The notes under the pieces are model-generated. The model saw only the letters and a list, made by a program, of their open reading frames with translations. It searched no databases and was not told the origin of the DNA. Shown piece by piece: positions 17,666-26,730 of a stretch of DNA of 64,000 nt. The DNA is from Morganella morganii_D (GTDB lineage Bacteria > Pseudomonadota > Gammaproteobacteria > Enterobacterales > Enterobacteriaceae), in contig CP173058.1 in the NCBI GenBank assembly GCA_044772875.1, positions 3,720,001 to 3,784,000 of the forward strand. Reading direction: 5' to 3'. A program made the translations under genes and the position numbers. Numbering within the stretch: the first letter of the stretch is position 1; each line of letters opens with the position of its first letter.

Positions 17666-18037
17666 TTATTTAGCGGATGACTTTTTGTCACTGTCACCGG
17701 CAGCGGGTGGTTTGCCTGCGGATGATTCAGCCGTACCGGCCTGTTTTTCCGCTGCAGACAGTGCCGCTTTCAGCGCATTGTTTTCAGCCGCGAGCTGTTC
17801 GGCCTGCAGGTTAAGGGTACGGACTTCCGCTTTCAGGGCGGCAATCTGTTTCTCTGCCGCCGTATCAGCCCCGGTTACCGGGGCTGCACCGAAAGAGACA
17901 ACCAGCATCGGTTCTGCCTGCAGCTCATCCAGCTGCGCTTTGGTGAAATGGTCATCCGGGTACGTGGTGGCCGTGTCCGGATGGGCGATACCGCAGCGGC
18001 GGAATCCGTTAACTTTGGCGGTAATAGTGACCGGCAT
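17666..18037 (-). CDS. Mu gp35-like protein with coiled coil
   Basis: This 123-residue protein has an N-terminal domain (FRRCGIAHPDTATTYPDDHFTKAQLDEL, ending in MLVVSF) typical of the FluMu/HI1506 family just downstream of the major head gene. An Ala/Glu-rich coiled coil (about 60-100) and a low-complexity Ser/Ala/Lys tail follow. The function is unknown; it may be a capsid accessory protein. Confidence 0.75.
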   Translation of the reverse strand: MPVTITAKVNGFRRCGIAHPDTATTYPDDHFTKAQLDELQAEPMLVVSFGAAPVTGADTAAEKQIAALKAEVRTLNLQAEQLAAENNALKAALSAAEKQAGTAESSAGKPPAAGDSDKKSSAK

Positions 18038-18945
18038 TATGCGTCCTCCCCGGTTGAACCGTAAGCCAGCTGCCAGAAGGCATAACCGCCTGCAGCACGC
18101 GCTTCAGCACCGAACTTGAACTTTTTGCGCATAAATACGTCATCATTCTCCAGGCTGGTCTGCTCAACCAGCACAGGCGCTTTACGCTCCTGGTAAATAA
18201 ACGGCATCACTGGCTGGGTGGTGTCCAGCAGGAACCACTGTGTATCCGACTGAATACGCGCGGAGACCACGACTTCAGCAGCCCCCTTGTAGATATTGGC
18301 TTTACCGTCCTCAAGACGATCAACCGTCATTAAGGCACGGGCAACATCCTCCAGGGCAGGCGGCACCAGCAACACGCCGGGGTTGATATTCAGCGGACGG
18401 CCTTCCTCATCGGTCACCTTACGCATCGCGGTACGGGCAGCACCAAATGAAGCCTGTGCTTTTGCCAGTGACTCAACAGAGAGTTTTTTCGTGCCTTTGT
18501 TGGACACAGAGCGGCTGCCGACAGGGTGATCCGTATCAAAGAAATACTGGCCGTCATAACAGGTACGCTCAAAACCCTGATTCACCAGGTCATACACGAT
18601 TTCATCAGGCAGCATCGCCGCAGAACGACCGGCACCTTTTGCCTGAATGGCATACTGACCGGTCTGATCATCTTCGATATCGTTACGGTCGACCTCAATC
18701 GTGGCTTCCCAGTCATCGTTCTCGATGGTGTATTTATGGGCCGCAAGGGATTTGACCGCTTTTTCACCGACCCAGCGCTTCATCGCCGGGAAATTATTCA
18801 GCCAGTTGTACTGTTCCGCCTTACCGGTGGACGGTACTTTCATGGCAATTTTTTCCCACGTTGTTTCCGCTTCTTTCAGCGCGTTGTTAAACACGAGTTT
18901 GATGCCGGTAAACAGCGGGGTAAGGTTTGCTTTATTTACAATCAT
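18037..18945 (-). CDS. Major head protein T
   Basis: This 302-residue Mu gpT-type major capsid protein begins MIVNKANLTPLFTGIKLVFN, followed by EQYNWLNNFPAMKRWVGEK and the TDHPVGSRSVSNKG region. The length is normal for the family. It forms the capsid shell after scaffold removal by the product of the protease gene upstream. Confidence 0.95.
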   Translation of the reverse strand: MIVNKANLTPLFTGIKLVFNNALKEAETTWEKIAMKVPSTGKAEQYNWLNNFPAMKRWVGEKAVKSLAAHKYTIENDDWEATIEVDRNDIEDDQTGQYAIQAKGAGRSAAMLPDEIVYDLVNQGFERTCYDGQYFFDTDHPVGSRSVSNKGTKKLSVESLAKAQASFGAARTAMRKVTDEEGRPLNINPGVLLVPPALEDVARALMTVDRLEDGKANIYKGAAEVVVSARIQSDTQWFLLDTTQPVMPFIYQERKAPVLVEQTSLENDDVFMRKKFKFGAEARAAGGYAFWQLAYGSTGEDA

Positions 18946-18957
18946 GTTATTTTCCTG

Positions 18958-19344
18958 TTAAGCGATCAGTACCCAGACACCATCAGCGGTGACTTCCAGA
19001 ACGCGGCCTGCCGGTGTGGTGCTGTCTTCCGCAGCCGCACAGACGGTGGTGCTGTCTTTCAGGTCGCACAATTTCCCGGTATGGGCCTGTGTGACCGGTT
19101 TGGCCGGGTCATTGCCGAGATGAAAAGACAGACCACGGCGGACCATAACAGGGGCGGCACCCTGTTCCCCGTCACGGTTATCCGCAAAATCATCAGCCAC
19201 ACCCAGCACTGTCAGGCCGGGCGCACCGGGCACTGCAAAACCGGACGCATCAGCGCAGACAACATGTCCGCCGTAAATACGGGCACCGGCCGCAACCGGT
19301 ACGGGAAAAAGTTCACCGGGACGGTGAGCGGTATTGCGATCCAT
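18958..19344 (-). CDS. Capsid decoration-like protein (DUF2190 type)
   Basis: This 128-residue Gly/Ala/Val-rich beta protein contains VPVAAGARIYGGHVVCADASG and VLGVADDFADN and ends in VTADGVWVLI. Its place between protease and major head genes fits a decoration or cement protein of Mu-like phages. The function is inferred from position and composition. Confidence 0.7.
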   Translation of the reverse strand: MDRNTAHRPGELFPVPVAAGARIYGGHVVCADASGFAVPGAPGLTVLGVADDFADNRDGEQGAAPVMVRRGLSFHLGNDPAKPVTQAHTGKLCDLKDSTTVCAAAEDSTTPAGRVLEVTADGVWVLIA

Positions 19345-20453
19345 TACTGACCTCCGAGCTGTTTAGCCATTTCTTCAGGGGAAATACCGAACTGACTGCA
19401 GACAGCCAGGGCGGCATCATTTAACTCACCACCCGGAGACTGCAGATCGTCCTGCGTTTTTGCCGCACCGGAAGGCGCTTTACCGCCGGTCTGGGTGGAT
19501 GACAGCGCGGCAACCGGAACAGCAGCCTCAAGATGCTGAGACAACGCGGCAAAATTGCTGCGGCCCAGCTCTTTCGCCCAGGTTTCCATTGCCGGCATCA
19601 GACGGCCGTCAGACAGCGCAGCCTGAACCAGTGCATCAACCTGATGCTCCTGACTGTGCTGTCGCTCTGCATTCAGTTTTGCCTGCAGTTCCAGATACCC
19701 TTCAACCGGGACATACTTTGCCGGGTCAAAGGCTTTTGAGGACAGGTCAGCAATCTGCTGCGTCTGGTTTTTCAGCAGGTCAGTCAGACTCTGCCCGGCG
19801 GCAACCGTCGTTCCCTTACCGCCGGAAATAATGTCAATCGCTTTCTGCAGTTCCGCTTTGATATCCTCAGCGGTTGCGGTGGCGGGCAGGTTGAGCATCC
19901 AGCGTAAATTGCTGAGCAGCTCACTGATGAGTTCATCCACGGTGTGTTCCTCCGGTGTGGTGGTGAGCGCGGCAAAATGACGGGAGGCTGCAATCAGCAC
20001 CTCGTTCATTCCGTCCAGCGCAGGGGTGTTGGTCAGTGCCGCGTGAAGCAACTGCGTCACCTGACCCTGGTCGTCATACAAAAATACGGGGGAAATAAAA
20101 CGGTATTCACGGGCCGTGATGGCCGCTGCGGCTTTCTCTGTCCATTCCACGCCGGTGGCGTACAGTCCGTCACTCTCACGCCACTCAAGCTGCTTAAACC
20201 AGCCCGCCGCCGGGGCAGGCTGTCCGTTTTTCGCGGAGCGCAGGGTCTGGTGTTCATAATCAATCACCAGCGGGGTACTGAGCGCCGCTGTCTGTGCAGT
20301 CAGCACCGCCGCAATGGCGGCATTCATCACCCAGTGCGCCACATCAGACGGACGGCCGTCTTCCGCACGGAATGTTCCGGCCGGAAAAAGCTGGATTTCG
20401 TTGGTGTTGTCCCCGCTGAGTGCGGTGGTTAAAGCGGCGATACGTGTTTTCAT
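19344..20453 (-). CDS. Head maturation protease and scaffold, Mu I-like
   Basis: This 369-residue Mu gpI-type protein has an N-terminal protease domain (IQLFPAGTFRAEDGRP, then PLVIDYEHQTLRS with the likely catalytic His, and FISPVFLYD). A helical C-terminal scaffold part follows (roughly 190-330), corresponding to the internal Z product of Mu. The ATG at 20453 is preferred over an upstream GTG because it matches family N-termini. It has no Shine-Dalgarno sequence and lies 6 nt past a late-promoter -10, which suggests a leaderless transcript. Confidence 0.88.
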   Translation of the reverse strand: MKTRIAALTTALSGDNTNEIQLFPAGTFRAEDGRPSDVAHWVMNAAIAAVLTAQTAALSTPLVIDYEHQTLRSAKNGQPAPAAGWFKQLEWRESDGLYATGVEWTEKAAAAITAREYRFISPVFLYDDQGQVTQLLHAALTNTPALDGMNEVLIAASRHFAALTTTPEEHTVDELISELLSNLRWMLNLPATATAEDIKAELQKAIDIISGGKGTTVAAGQSLTDLLKNQTQQIADLSSKAFDPAKYVPVEGYLELQAKLNAERQHSQEHQVDALVQAALSDGRLMPAMETWAKELGRSNFAALSQHLEAAVPVAALSSTQTGGKAPSGAAKTQDDLQSPGGELNDAALAVCSQFGISPEEMAKQLGGQ

Positions 20454-20459
20454 ATGCAC

Positions 20460-20506
20460 AGCGTAATGCGGACGCCGGTGCGGGAGCAGATGAGAGGGTT
20501 CAGCAC
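20460..20506 (-). promoter_or_regulatory. Late promoter box upstream of the protease gene
   Basis: An activator-type box at 20484-20506 (plus strand core GATGAGAGGGTTCAGCAC) and a -10-like TACGCT (minus, 20460-20465) are 18 nt apart. The position corresponds to the PI late promoter of Mu. It follows the terminator after G. Confidence 0.6.
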
Positions 20507-20621
20507 TTAAACAGGAAGAAAAAAAGAAAAGGACGGCGGGTAAGAATCAGGGATCAACAGTAACGCATTTAAACCCCGTTTAAAAACGTTTTAATCACAC
20601 CCTGCCGTGACATTGCATTGT

Positions 20622-20661
20622 GAATAATTAAAAACGCACAGAGGCGCGTACAGGCGTTTTT
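20622..20661 (-). terminator. Terminator after virion morphogenesis gene G
   Basis: The inverted repeat AAAAACGC / GCGTTTTT (20630-20637 and 20654-20661) has a 16-nt GC-rich loop and ends in a T run on the minus strand. It overlaps the stop codon of G and separates G from the next late promoter. The rest of 20507-20629 shows nothing recognisable. Confidence 0.65.
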
Positions 20662-21205
20662 ATTCCCCGCCGGTTAACTGTGTGAGATAACGCTCAATCA
20701 CAGCGCCGATTTCACGTTCATCGGTATCTGTCAGACTGAGAAACGGACGGGCGGGAATTTTTATCTTATGCGCCCCCACAGAATGGGTTTCACTGTAGTT
20801 ACTGCGGGATTTACGGACAAACCGGTTGCCGACAGCACCATTTTTACCCTGCCGGAAGTAGTTCTGCTGACGGCGGGCGGGCATACTGATTTCACCGCCT
20901 TCCTGATGGATACGGGCATACTTCACATTTGTCCCCACCACCGCGCTGTTATTGTCGCTGTAAGAACCAATACTGCCCGCCAGTCTGCCGGAGAGCTGCA
21001 GAATGCGGCCCCCGCGACGGCGGCGCTCTGTTGACGGACTCCAGCCCATCCATTCCGGGCGACCTTCCTGTGCAAAGTTTTCCTCCACCGCATCCGCCAT
21101 CACCCCGGCAATACGGCGCATCAGCGGTTCGCGGTTTTCCAGTCCCCGGATAAGTTTATCCAGTGCCGCCTCAAAAGCGGCTGTATCCACTCTGATGCTG
21201 TACAT
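20660..21205 (-). CDS. Virion morphogenesis protein G
   Basis: This 181-residue protein of the Mu gpG / phage virion morphogenesis family has a helical N-terminus (FEAALDKLIRGLENREPLMRRIAG), the conserved LQLSGRLAGSI, and the KYARIHQEGGEI motif. It takes part in head-tail joining. Start and stop overlap with F by 1 nt. Confidence 0.9.
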   Translation of the reverse strand: MYSIRVDTAAFEAALDKLIRGLENREPLMRRIAGVMADAVEENFAQEGRPEWMGWSPSTERRRRGGRILQLSGRLAGSIGSYSDNNSAVVGTNVKYARIHQEGGEISMPARRQQNYFRQGKNGAVGNRFVRKSRSNYSETHSVGAHKIKIPARPFLSLTDTDEREIGAVIERYLTQLTGGE

Positions 21206-22359
21206 CAGAACACCGCCTGTGCTTTCACATCTGACAGCCGGTTATCACGGACAGTCACCACCCACCACTGCCCGCGGTAGAATGAGGCATAATATTCCGT
21301 GCCGTCATCATCACGGCGGGTCTTCTGCGGCTGTTCGATAATATTCTGCACGAACAGGTAATCTTCCTGCGTGATATCCTGCTCAGCCAGCTGCTTCAGG
21401 GTCGGTGCATCGGTATACACCGGCTGTGTGCGCTGCGTATCGGTATCCGGACGCGCGGCCACCGGGTAACGCTGCTGCGGTGGCGGCTGCTGTGCGGTGA
21501 CGGCCTGCTGATACCCCCGTGCAAAGTCCGGCCCGGTCAGGGTGCCGGTGACATACTGGCTGGCCGCTGCCGGATGATACCGCTCCAGCTCAGGCTGATA
21601 ACTGACTTCCCCCGGATTAAACCCGAACCCCGGATCAGGGACATAAATCTGACCGTCTTTCGGGTTCCGGAATCCGGTCACCGTGCGGGTTTTCCCGGGT
21701 ACGCCGTATTCCTGCTCCACCTCAACGCGGGTGTGCTCCGTTGACTGTACCATCAGCCCCAGCCGCTCCACATCCGCCGCACTGCGGGCACGGACACGGC
21801 ATCGGCAGCGGTAACCGTCCGGCGGGTAAATGGTCTGCCATATCGGATCATCAAAACGGGCAATAAATCCGTTCAGGGCCGCATGTGCCGGGCGGATATG
21901 ATTATCCATGATACCGACCCGTTCCCAGTAAGGGCGGTCATCCGTGTTCTCCATCTGCTGCTTATAGCGTCCGGCCATGTAGGAGGACTGCATATTGGTC
22001 TGAAAGATGGTGTCCAGACGGCGGGGAGTGAGTCGCTTACCGTGCAGTTCGCCGGTCTCCGGGTCAGCAATCAGACCTTTACCGAGCCAGCCTTTCTGCT
22101 CCAGAACCGGAAGTAACCGGCGCTCAAAATCCCGGTGCGTCTCCCCGTTTTTCAGAGCTTCTGTCAGTGCCTGCCGGATATCCTGCAGCACGTCCAGCTT
22201 CAGCACGCCGGCCACAGTAAACGCCTTTGCATGAGCCTGCACCTCAACATCGTGGTAATTAAACCCGATGGCGTAGCCTTTGCTCTCAAAGTAGGCTATC
22301 GCCTCCGCCGGGGGCAGACCGATGGCATAGCGCAGATCAACCGTCTCACGACCCGGCAT
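21205..22359 (-). CDS. Head morphogenesis protein F (SPP1 gp7 / MuF family)
   Basis: This protein has about 384 residues from the ATG at 22359, which follows a GGGGG-rich ribosome binding site and overlaps the portal stop by 14 nt; a longer frame to 22425 is less likely. The MuF domain is seen as RRLDTIFQTNMQSSYMAGRY and WERVGIMDNHIRPAHAALNG, with the Cys-rich DGYRCRCRVRA motif. MuF proteins enter the head with the portal and may be injected. Confidence 0.9.
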   Translation of the reverse strand: MPGRETVDLRYAIGLPPAEAIAYFESKGYAIGFNYHDVEVQAHAKAFTVAGVLKLDVLQDIRQALTEALKNGETHRDFERRLLPVLEQKGWLGKGLIADPETGELHGKRLTPRRLDTIFQTNMQSSYMAGRYKQQMENTDDRPYWERVGIMDNHIRPAHAALNGFIARFDDPIWQTIYPPDGYRCRCRVRARSAADVERLGLMVQSTEHTRVEVEQEYGVPGKTRTVTGFRNPKDGQIYVPDPGFGFNPGEVSYQPELERYHPAAASQYVTGTLTGPDFARGYQQAVTAQQPPPQQRYPVAARPDTDTQRTQPVYTDAPTLKQLAEQDITQEDYLFVQNIIEQPQKTRRDDDGTEYYASFYRGQWWVVTVRDNRLSDVKAQAVF

Positions 22360-23926
22360 GAATACGCCCCCAGACTTCGGATACAAAAATTGCCCGCTCC
22401 AGCAGCTCCCTGAGCGCATTATCATCCAGCAGAGGATAACCGGCCGCGACCAGATTCATCGCCTCATCGGCACTGTGTCCGGCCCGCAGTGCTGTCACCA
22501 TCGGTGCCAGTAACTGATTCATAGCCTCACTGACCGGGTCAGACAGCGGTGGTGCGTTATCCAGTTTTATCTGCGCCGGGTCAGCATCCGCTGATTCCGT
22601 GGTCTTCGACAGTACCGCCAGTCCGTGACGTGACAGTCCGTTACTCAGCGGGGTCAGCAGCGGCATCGGAGGACGGGGTGACAATACCGGTTCATCATCT
22701 TTTGCCTGCGGGATACCGGCTTTTTTATTGACCCATGACACCGGAATCCCGGTCATTCCGGCCTCATTCACCAGGGTTGATACGGCCTGTGCGAACGGTG
22801 CCAGCTCCACGGTCTCACTGGTATCAAACACAAACTGCGGTAACCGGCGCGGGTTGACATCCGCATGACCGTTCAGTGCCAGCACCATCTGAATGAGACT
22901 GCGGAACATGTTCTCAATCTGACGGGCATCCGCTGTCATCAGGTCGTGGCGGACTTCGTTATGCACATTACCCAGTGCATTGGTGGAGGTTTTACCGTCT
23001 GCCTGCGTGGTCAGGGTGCCGCCCAGGATAATTTTTGACTGAGTACGCTCCGCCCAGTTAATCATCGCCATAAACGGATCCGGGCCGCCACCGGCAGCAG
23101 ATTCAAACTTGATGTCATTCCCCTGCGGGATAGCGGCCACCGCATCATGTCCGAGGTTCACCAGCTGATACAGCAGCTTGTCGATATCCGCATCTGATGT
23201 GCCCTGTGCATAGGTGGCGATACGGGCCGGAAGGCCGTAAATCTCAAGGAACTCCGCCAGGTCACGCAGGGAGAAGTTTTTAAACAGATACGGCCACACC
23301 AGCACACGGAACAGGCCGCTGGTCGCAATAAAACCGCTGCGGGCGTTATGCTTATGCACCAGCCAACCGAACGGCCACAACGGGGATCCCTCGAACTGAT
23401 CATCATTGAGGCGGATCTCGTCCCGTTTTTCCGGCAGTGTGCGGAACCAGTAATGCGGACGCAGGTTAAGTGCCTTCGGCAGCCAGACCTTTTCAATCAG
23501 TTCCCACTCAATTTCCTGACAGGAAAACCCGTGACCGACCGCTTCCATCCCATTGAGGATGATATCCTCAATGCCCGGCATGGCATCAAACCACTCCTGG
23601 ACTTTTGCTGTCATATCCCGTTCCTGTGCAGTGGCATTCTTCGGCGGTTCAACTGACCAGTCCAGCGTGAGCAGAACATTCTTGCGCTTTTCCATTTCGG
23701 CAAAAATATGACCGTCACGCTCAACCATGTCTGAGAACAGGCACGCCTGCGCACTCAGGTCGCCCCGTTCAGCGGCCTGCAGAATACGCGGGAGCTTGCG
23801 GATGGTCAGCCCGCGTGACGGATGCTCCGGATAGATGCGCTGCATCTGCGCTATTTTGCCTGTCTGCGGGCTTTTTAATACTTCCCGTTCAATCGGGTTT
23901 CCGTGAATATCAACTATTTTCGGCAT
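22346..23926 (-). CDS. Portal protein, Mu gp29 / DUF935
   Basis: This 526-residue DUF935 portal begins MPKIVDIHGNPIEREVLKSP and contains the typical DWSVEPP, EWFDAMPGIEDI and EIYGLPARI regions. It forms the dodecameric DNA-entry ring. It lies directly downstream of the large terminase, as in Mu. Confidence 0.95.
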   Translation of the reverse strand: MPKIVDIHGNPIEREVLKSPQTGKIAQMQRIYPEHPSRGLTIRKLPRILQAAERGDLSAQACLFSDMVERDGHIFAEMEKRKNVLLTLDWSVEPPKNATAQERDMTAKVQEWFDAMPGIEDIILNGMEAVGHGFSCQEIEWELIEKVWLPKALNLRPHYWFRTLPEKRDEIRLNDDQFEGSPLWPFGWLVHKHNARSGFIATSGLFRVLVWPYLFKNFSLRDLAEFLEIYGLPARIATYAQGTSDADIDKLLYQLVNLGHDAVAAIPQGNDIKFESAAGGGPDPFMAMINWAERTQSKIILGGTLTTQADGKTSTNALGNVHNEVRHDLMTADARQIENMFRSLIQMVLALNGHADVNPRRLPQFVFDTSETVELAPFAQAVSTLVNEAGMTGIPVSWVNKKAGIPQAKDDEPVLSPRPPMPLLTPLSNGLSRHGLAVLSKTTESADADPAQIKLDNAPPLSDPVSEAMNQLLAPMVTALRAGHSADEAMNLVAAGYPLLDDNALRELLERAIFVSEVWGRIHAGS

Positions 23927-23936
23927 TTCTTAATCC

Positions 23937-25568
23937 TTACCAGGCACCTGCACCAAAGCGTTTTCCGCCGTCACGCACAGAGCGGCTGCGGATGTCGGTG
24001 CTGCCCGCGCGTGAGGCGGCAAGTGACCACAACATGTGTAAACAGTCCGGGCCGTCATCATGATCGGCTTTCGGGAAATGACGCAGCTGGTCAATCAGGG
24101 TGTGCTGCGTCGGGTGAAGACGGATCAGCCCGTTGACCATGTGCGGCTGCAGGGACTCAATCCGCAGCGCTTTATCGGTGTGCGGGATAACCGGAATGGC
24201 CGGAACCGGAATACCCTGCTGAGCGGAGCGTTTCACCAGCTCTGTGCGCAGGAACTCCTGAAACTGGACGGACTCAAACGCCCAGATGAGACACCCGTAT
24301 TCACGCTGATAGCGGATCACATCCTCAATAATTTTGTCGGGCAGACGGCGGCGGATATCCGCTTCCACCACATCCAGAATACCGGTCATCCGGTTAAAGC
24401 CGCCGACCAGAAGCGCGGACGGGTCACGGCCCTTGCTGAGTCTGCCGAGGCTGGGGTCACAGGCTCCGTAGTAAATCCAGTCCGCCAGATGGTTAGACCA
24501 GAAGATAATACTGTTGGCAAAAATCGCATCCTCACCGCTGACCGGGTCATTCTGGTACTCAGAATCAAAAGTATCGTGACCGTCACGGGCACGGATTTTC
24601 ATCAGAGCAAGCAGCGGGCGGGCAGCCCATGACACAATGGCCCCTTCAGACATAGCTGCTTCATTTTCCGTATAGAAACGCTCAGCCTCATCCGGCAGTC
24701 TGTTATGGATAAGGGTTTCCCACTCATCCCACAGTTTCATATTGACCGGCCACTGCAGAATGGCTTTAAAGCGGACAGTGCGCCACATCGCGTTATTCAG
24801 GGTGCGGGAAAGTACCGAGTCGTAATGCAGGATAGTCCCGATGTAGACAATATCGGTTTTACCCCCGGCCTCACCGAGCGGCATCACGGTCTTTTTAAGC
24901 CAGGTGTGCAGCTTGTCCCGCTGTTCCGGATTACGCACCATCTCATCGTTCTCGATATCATCGAGCACCACCAAATCAGGACGGTACGGGCCGTGACGCA
25001 GACCACGCAGTTTTTTACCGCTGCCCGCCACCGTCACTTTGATATTATTACGGGTGACGATGGTGCCCATCTGCCAGGTACGGCCCTGACCGCAGATATC
25101 CGGATAATCGTTCTTCAGACGCGGGTTATATTCCAGTTCGGCTTTGATGGCTTCCAGCATCGGATAGGCCTGGTCGATACTGTCCATAATGATGACCGGG
25201 TACTTTTTAATCCCCCGGATAATGCACCACAGCACAAAGAGCTGACTGACCAGCGTGGATTTTGCCTCACCGCGCGGCGCGGCTATCGCATCACTTTCAG
25301 CGGCCGGACTGGCGACAATTTTCGGCAGACGGGAAAACAGGTAATCATGCAGCTGGCTGCGGGAATGATGGCGGACATAATGCGGGAAGTAGGTTTCCAC
25401 GAAAAAGCTGTAGCCGTCATCCGCATCACTCACCTGCAGACGGCGGGTATCCGCCGCAGCCGGGTCAGCATCAAACCCGAGACATTCAGCTTCAATGGTC
25501 TGACGCAGTTCAGCAATGTATTCCTGTAATGAGGTTTTGAACTCTTTACGTGAAACCTTTTTAGTCAT
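23937..25568 (-). CDS. Terminase large subunit, Mu gp28-like
   Basis: This protein has about 543 residues from the ATG at 25568; a TTG two codons upstream is less likely. The ATPase domain has a Walker-A-like APRGEAKST and a Walker B VVLDDIEND. The C-terminal RNase-H-like nuclease has acidic residues in YGACDPSLGR and IWAFESVQF. It packages Mu-type DNA by headful from integrated copies. It overlaps an inserted zinc-ribbon gene at its 5' end. Confidence 0.93.
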   Translation of the reverse strand: MTKKVSRKEFKTSLQEYIAELRQTIEAECLGFDADPAAADTRRLQVSDADDGYSFFVETYFPHYVRHHSRSQLHDYLFSRLPKIVASPAAESDAIAAPRGEAKSTLVSQLFVLWCIIRGIKKYPVIIMDSIDQAYPMLEAIKAELEYNPRLKNDYPDICGQGRTWQMGTIVTRNNIKVTVAGSGKKLRGLRHGPYRPDLVVLDDIENDEMVRNPEQRDKLHTWLKKTVMPLGEAGGKTDIVYIGTILHYDSVLSRTLNNAMWRTVRFKAILQWPVNMKLWDEWETLIHNRLPDEAERFYTENEAAMSEGAIVSWAARPLLALMKIRARDGHDTFDSEYQNDPVSGEDAIFANSIIFWSNHLADWIYYGACDPSLGRLSKGRDPSALLVGGFNRMTGILDVVEADIRRRLPDKIIEDVIRYQREYGCLIWAFESVQFQEFLRTELVKRSAQQGIPVPAIPVIPHTDKALRIESLQPHMVNGLIRLHPTQHTLIDQLRHFPKADHDDGPDCLHMLWSLAASRAGSTDIRSRSVRDGGKRFGAGAW

Positions 25569-25998
25569 CAGCAAACCTTTTACCGGACATAGCCTCGCTA
25601 TTTAACGTGGATTTATATTTTTTGTTAAATGAAGATATTAAATCTTCTTCGCTCATTTCTTTCTGGAAAATGAACTGACAGTCGCAGCAACTGATTTCTG
25701 ATATACCAAGATCACAATTACTGTTTATCGACAGACCATCTTCTGAACCGCAGTCAGGACAAATTCCTAACTCATTTTTATATTCCGGATATGAATCAAT
25801 ATCACGATAAGAAAGGCATTCAGGATGATGAGAGCGGGGAACAGACGGCGTTATTGTTCCGCAACTGACACAAAAGCTATTGCCTTCTTCACAGATGCCA
25901 AGCCATTTTAATTTTATGTCTAATTGCTTAAATCTTTCCGGATGCACAGGGACAGAACCGAACATCTCAATGAGACTGAATCTCTCGCCATTACCCAT
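25561..25998 (-). CDS. Cys-rich zinc-ribbon protein inserted between terminase genes
   Basis: This 145-residue protein of unknown function starts at the ATG at 25998, which overlaps the small-terminase stop by 8 nt. It has three paired-cysteine motifs (CVSCG, CPDCG and CCDC) that probably hold two zinc ribbons. The acidic C-terminal part is helical. The gene is visibly AT-richer than the terminase genes on both sides, and small and large terminase genes are normally adjacent in Mu-like phages, so it looks like a later insertion (moron). It could act in host takeover or immunity; nothing in the sequence tells which. Confidence 0.75.
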   Translation of the reverse strand: MGNGERFSLIEMFGSVPVHPERFKQLDIKLKWLGICEEGNSFCVSCGTITPSVPRSHHPECLSYRDIDSYPEYKNELGICPDCGSEDGLSINSNCDLGISEISCCDCQFIFQKEMSEEDLISSFNKKYKSTLNSEAMSGKRFADD

Positions 25999-26491
25999 AG
26001 TCTTTCTCCAGTACATCTGCAAAGGCTTCCAGAATCTCAACAAACACCACGTTATGCTGAGGGTATTTATCACTGATGAACTGACCCAGCCGCTGGATCA
26101 CATCGATGGCCGTGGCGAGTTTATCGGTTTCCGGTAATATCTTTTTGCTGGCTGATACCGCTTTGTTAAAGGCATCTGCCAGACTGGCGAGCATGTCCAC
26201 CCGGGCACCCGGTGCGATATCCGGGTTCGTGTTTATCTGCTCAGTGACCGTCTGACACTGGACAACCAGACTCATCAGCACCGCACGTCCGGCATCCTCA
26301 ACACCACCACCGGCCAGCATGTGAGCCGCGCGCATTTTGTCCCAGTCGTCATTCTTATCCTGCGCCTCTTTCTTCCAGCGCCGGGCAGTCACGAACGAAA
26401 CCCCGGCCTGAGCAGCGGCCACCTCCAGCGACATCTGGCTGAAGATATAAGCGCGGCGCAGCTTGTCGCGGGTCTCCTGCGGAAAAGCCAT
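25991..26491 (-). CDS. Terminase small subunit, Mu gp27 / DUF1804
   Basis: This 166-residue DUF1804 protein has an N-terminal HTH (LEVAAAQAGVSFVTARRWKKEA) that should bind phage DNA, then a helical oligomerisation part (MLASLADAFNKAVSASKKILPE). It recruits the large subunit to the packaging site. Confidence 0.9.
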   Translation of the reverse strand: MAFPQETRDKLRRAYIFSQMSLEVAAAQAGVSFVTARRWKKEAQDKNDDWDKMRAAHMLAGGGVEDAGRAVLMSLVVQCQTVTEQINTNPDIAPGARVDMLASLADAFNKAVSASKKILPETDKLATAIDVIQRLGQFISDKYPQHNVVFVEILEAFADVLEKDYG

Positions 26492-26493
26492 CG

Positions 26494-26730
26494 TTACAGT
26501 CCCATCTTCGCACGCAGCAGCATCATGGCGGTGGTCACCAGACAGGCGGTAATACCGCCGGATACGGCACCGGCAACTGCGCCACGGCGCATGGCTCCCT
26601 GTGTCGCATCCTGACGGATGGCATCCATCTGATCACTCAGCGAATCCATCTGCGTTTCAATGCGGTTTAAATGGCCTTTAACGCTGATTAAAACGTCACT
26701 CTTTCTGCTGTTACGGGTGCGTTTTTTCAT
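26494..26730 (-). CDS. Small membrane-associated phage protein, unknown
   Basis: This 78-residue protein has a basic N-terminus, a heptad-like helix (LNRIETQMDSLSDQMDAI) and a C-terminal hydrophobic segment (AGAVSGGITACLVTTAMMLL). In Mu, small genes of unknown function (gp25/gp26) lie here between lysis and terminase genes. No function can be assigned. Confidence 0.7.
   Translation of the reverse strand: MKKRTRNSRKSDVLISVKGHLNRIETQMDSLSDQMDAIRQDATQGAMRRGAVAGAVSGGITACLVTTAMMLLRAKMGL

Noticed and set aside
18526..19350. 274-codon plus-strand ORF opposite the major head and decoration genes
   Set aside because: The minus-strand genes are unmistakable Mu-type structural genes; the plus frame has no family features.
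24705..25529. 274-codon plus-strand ORF antisense to the large terminase gene
   Set aside because: It lies fully opposite a clear terminase gene, has unlikely composition and no ribosome binding site; it is a shadow of biased codon use.
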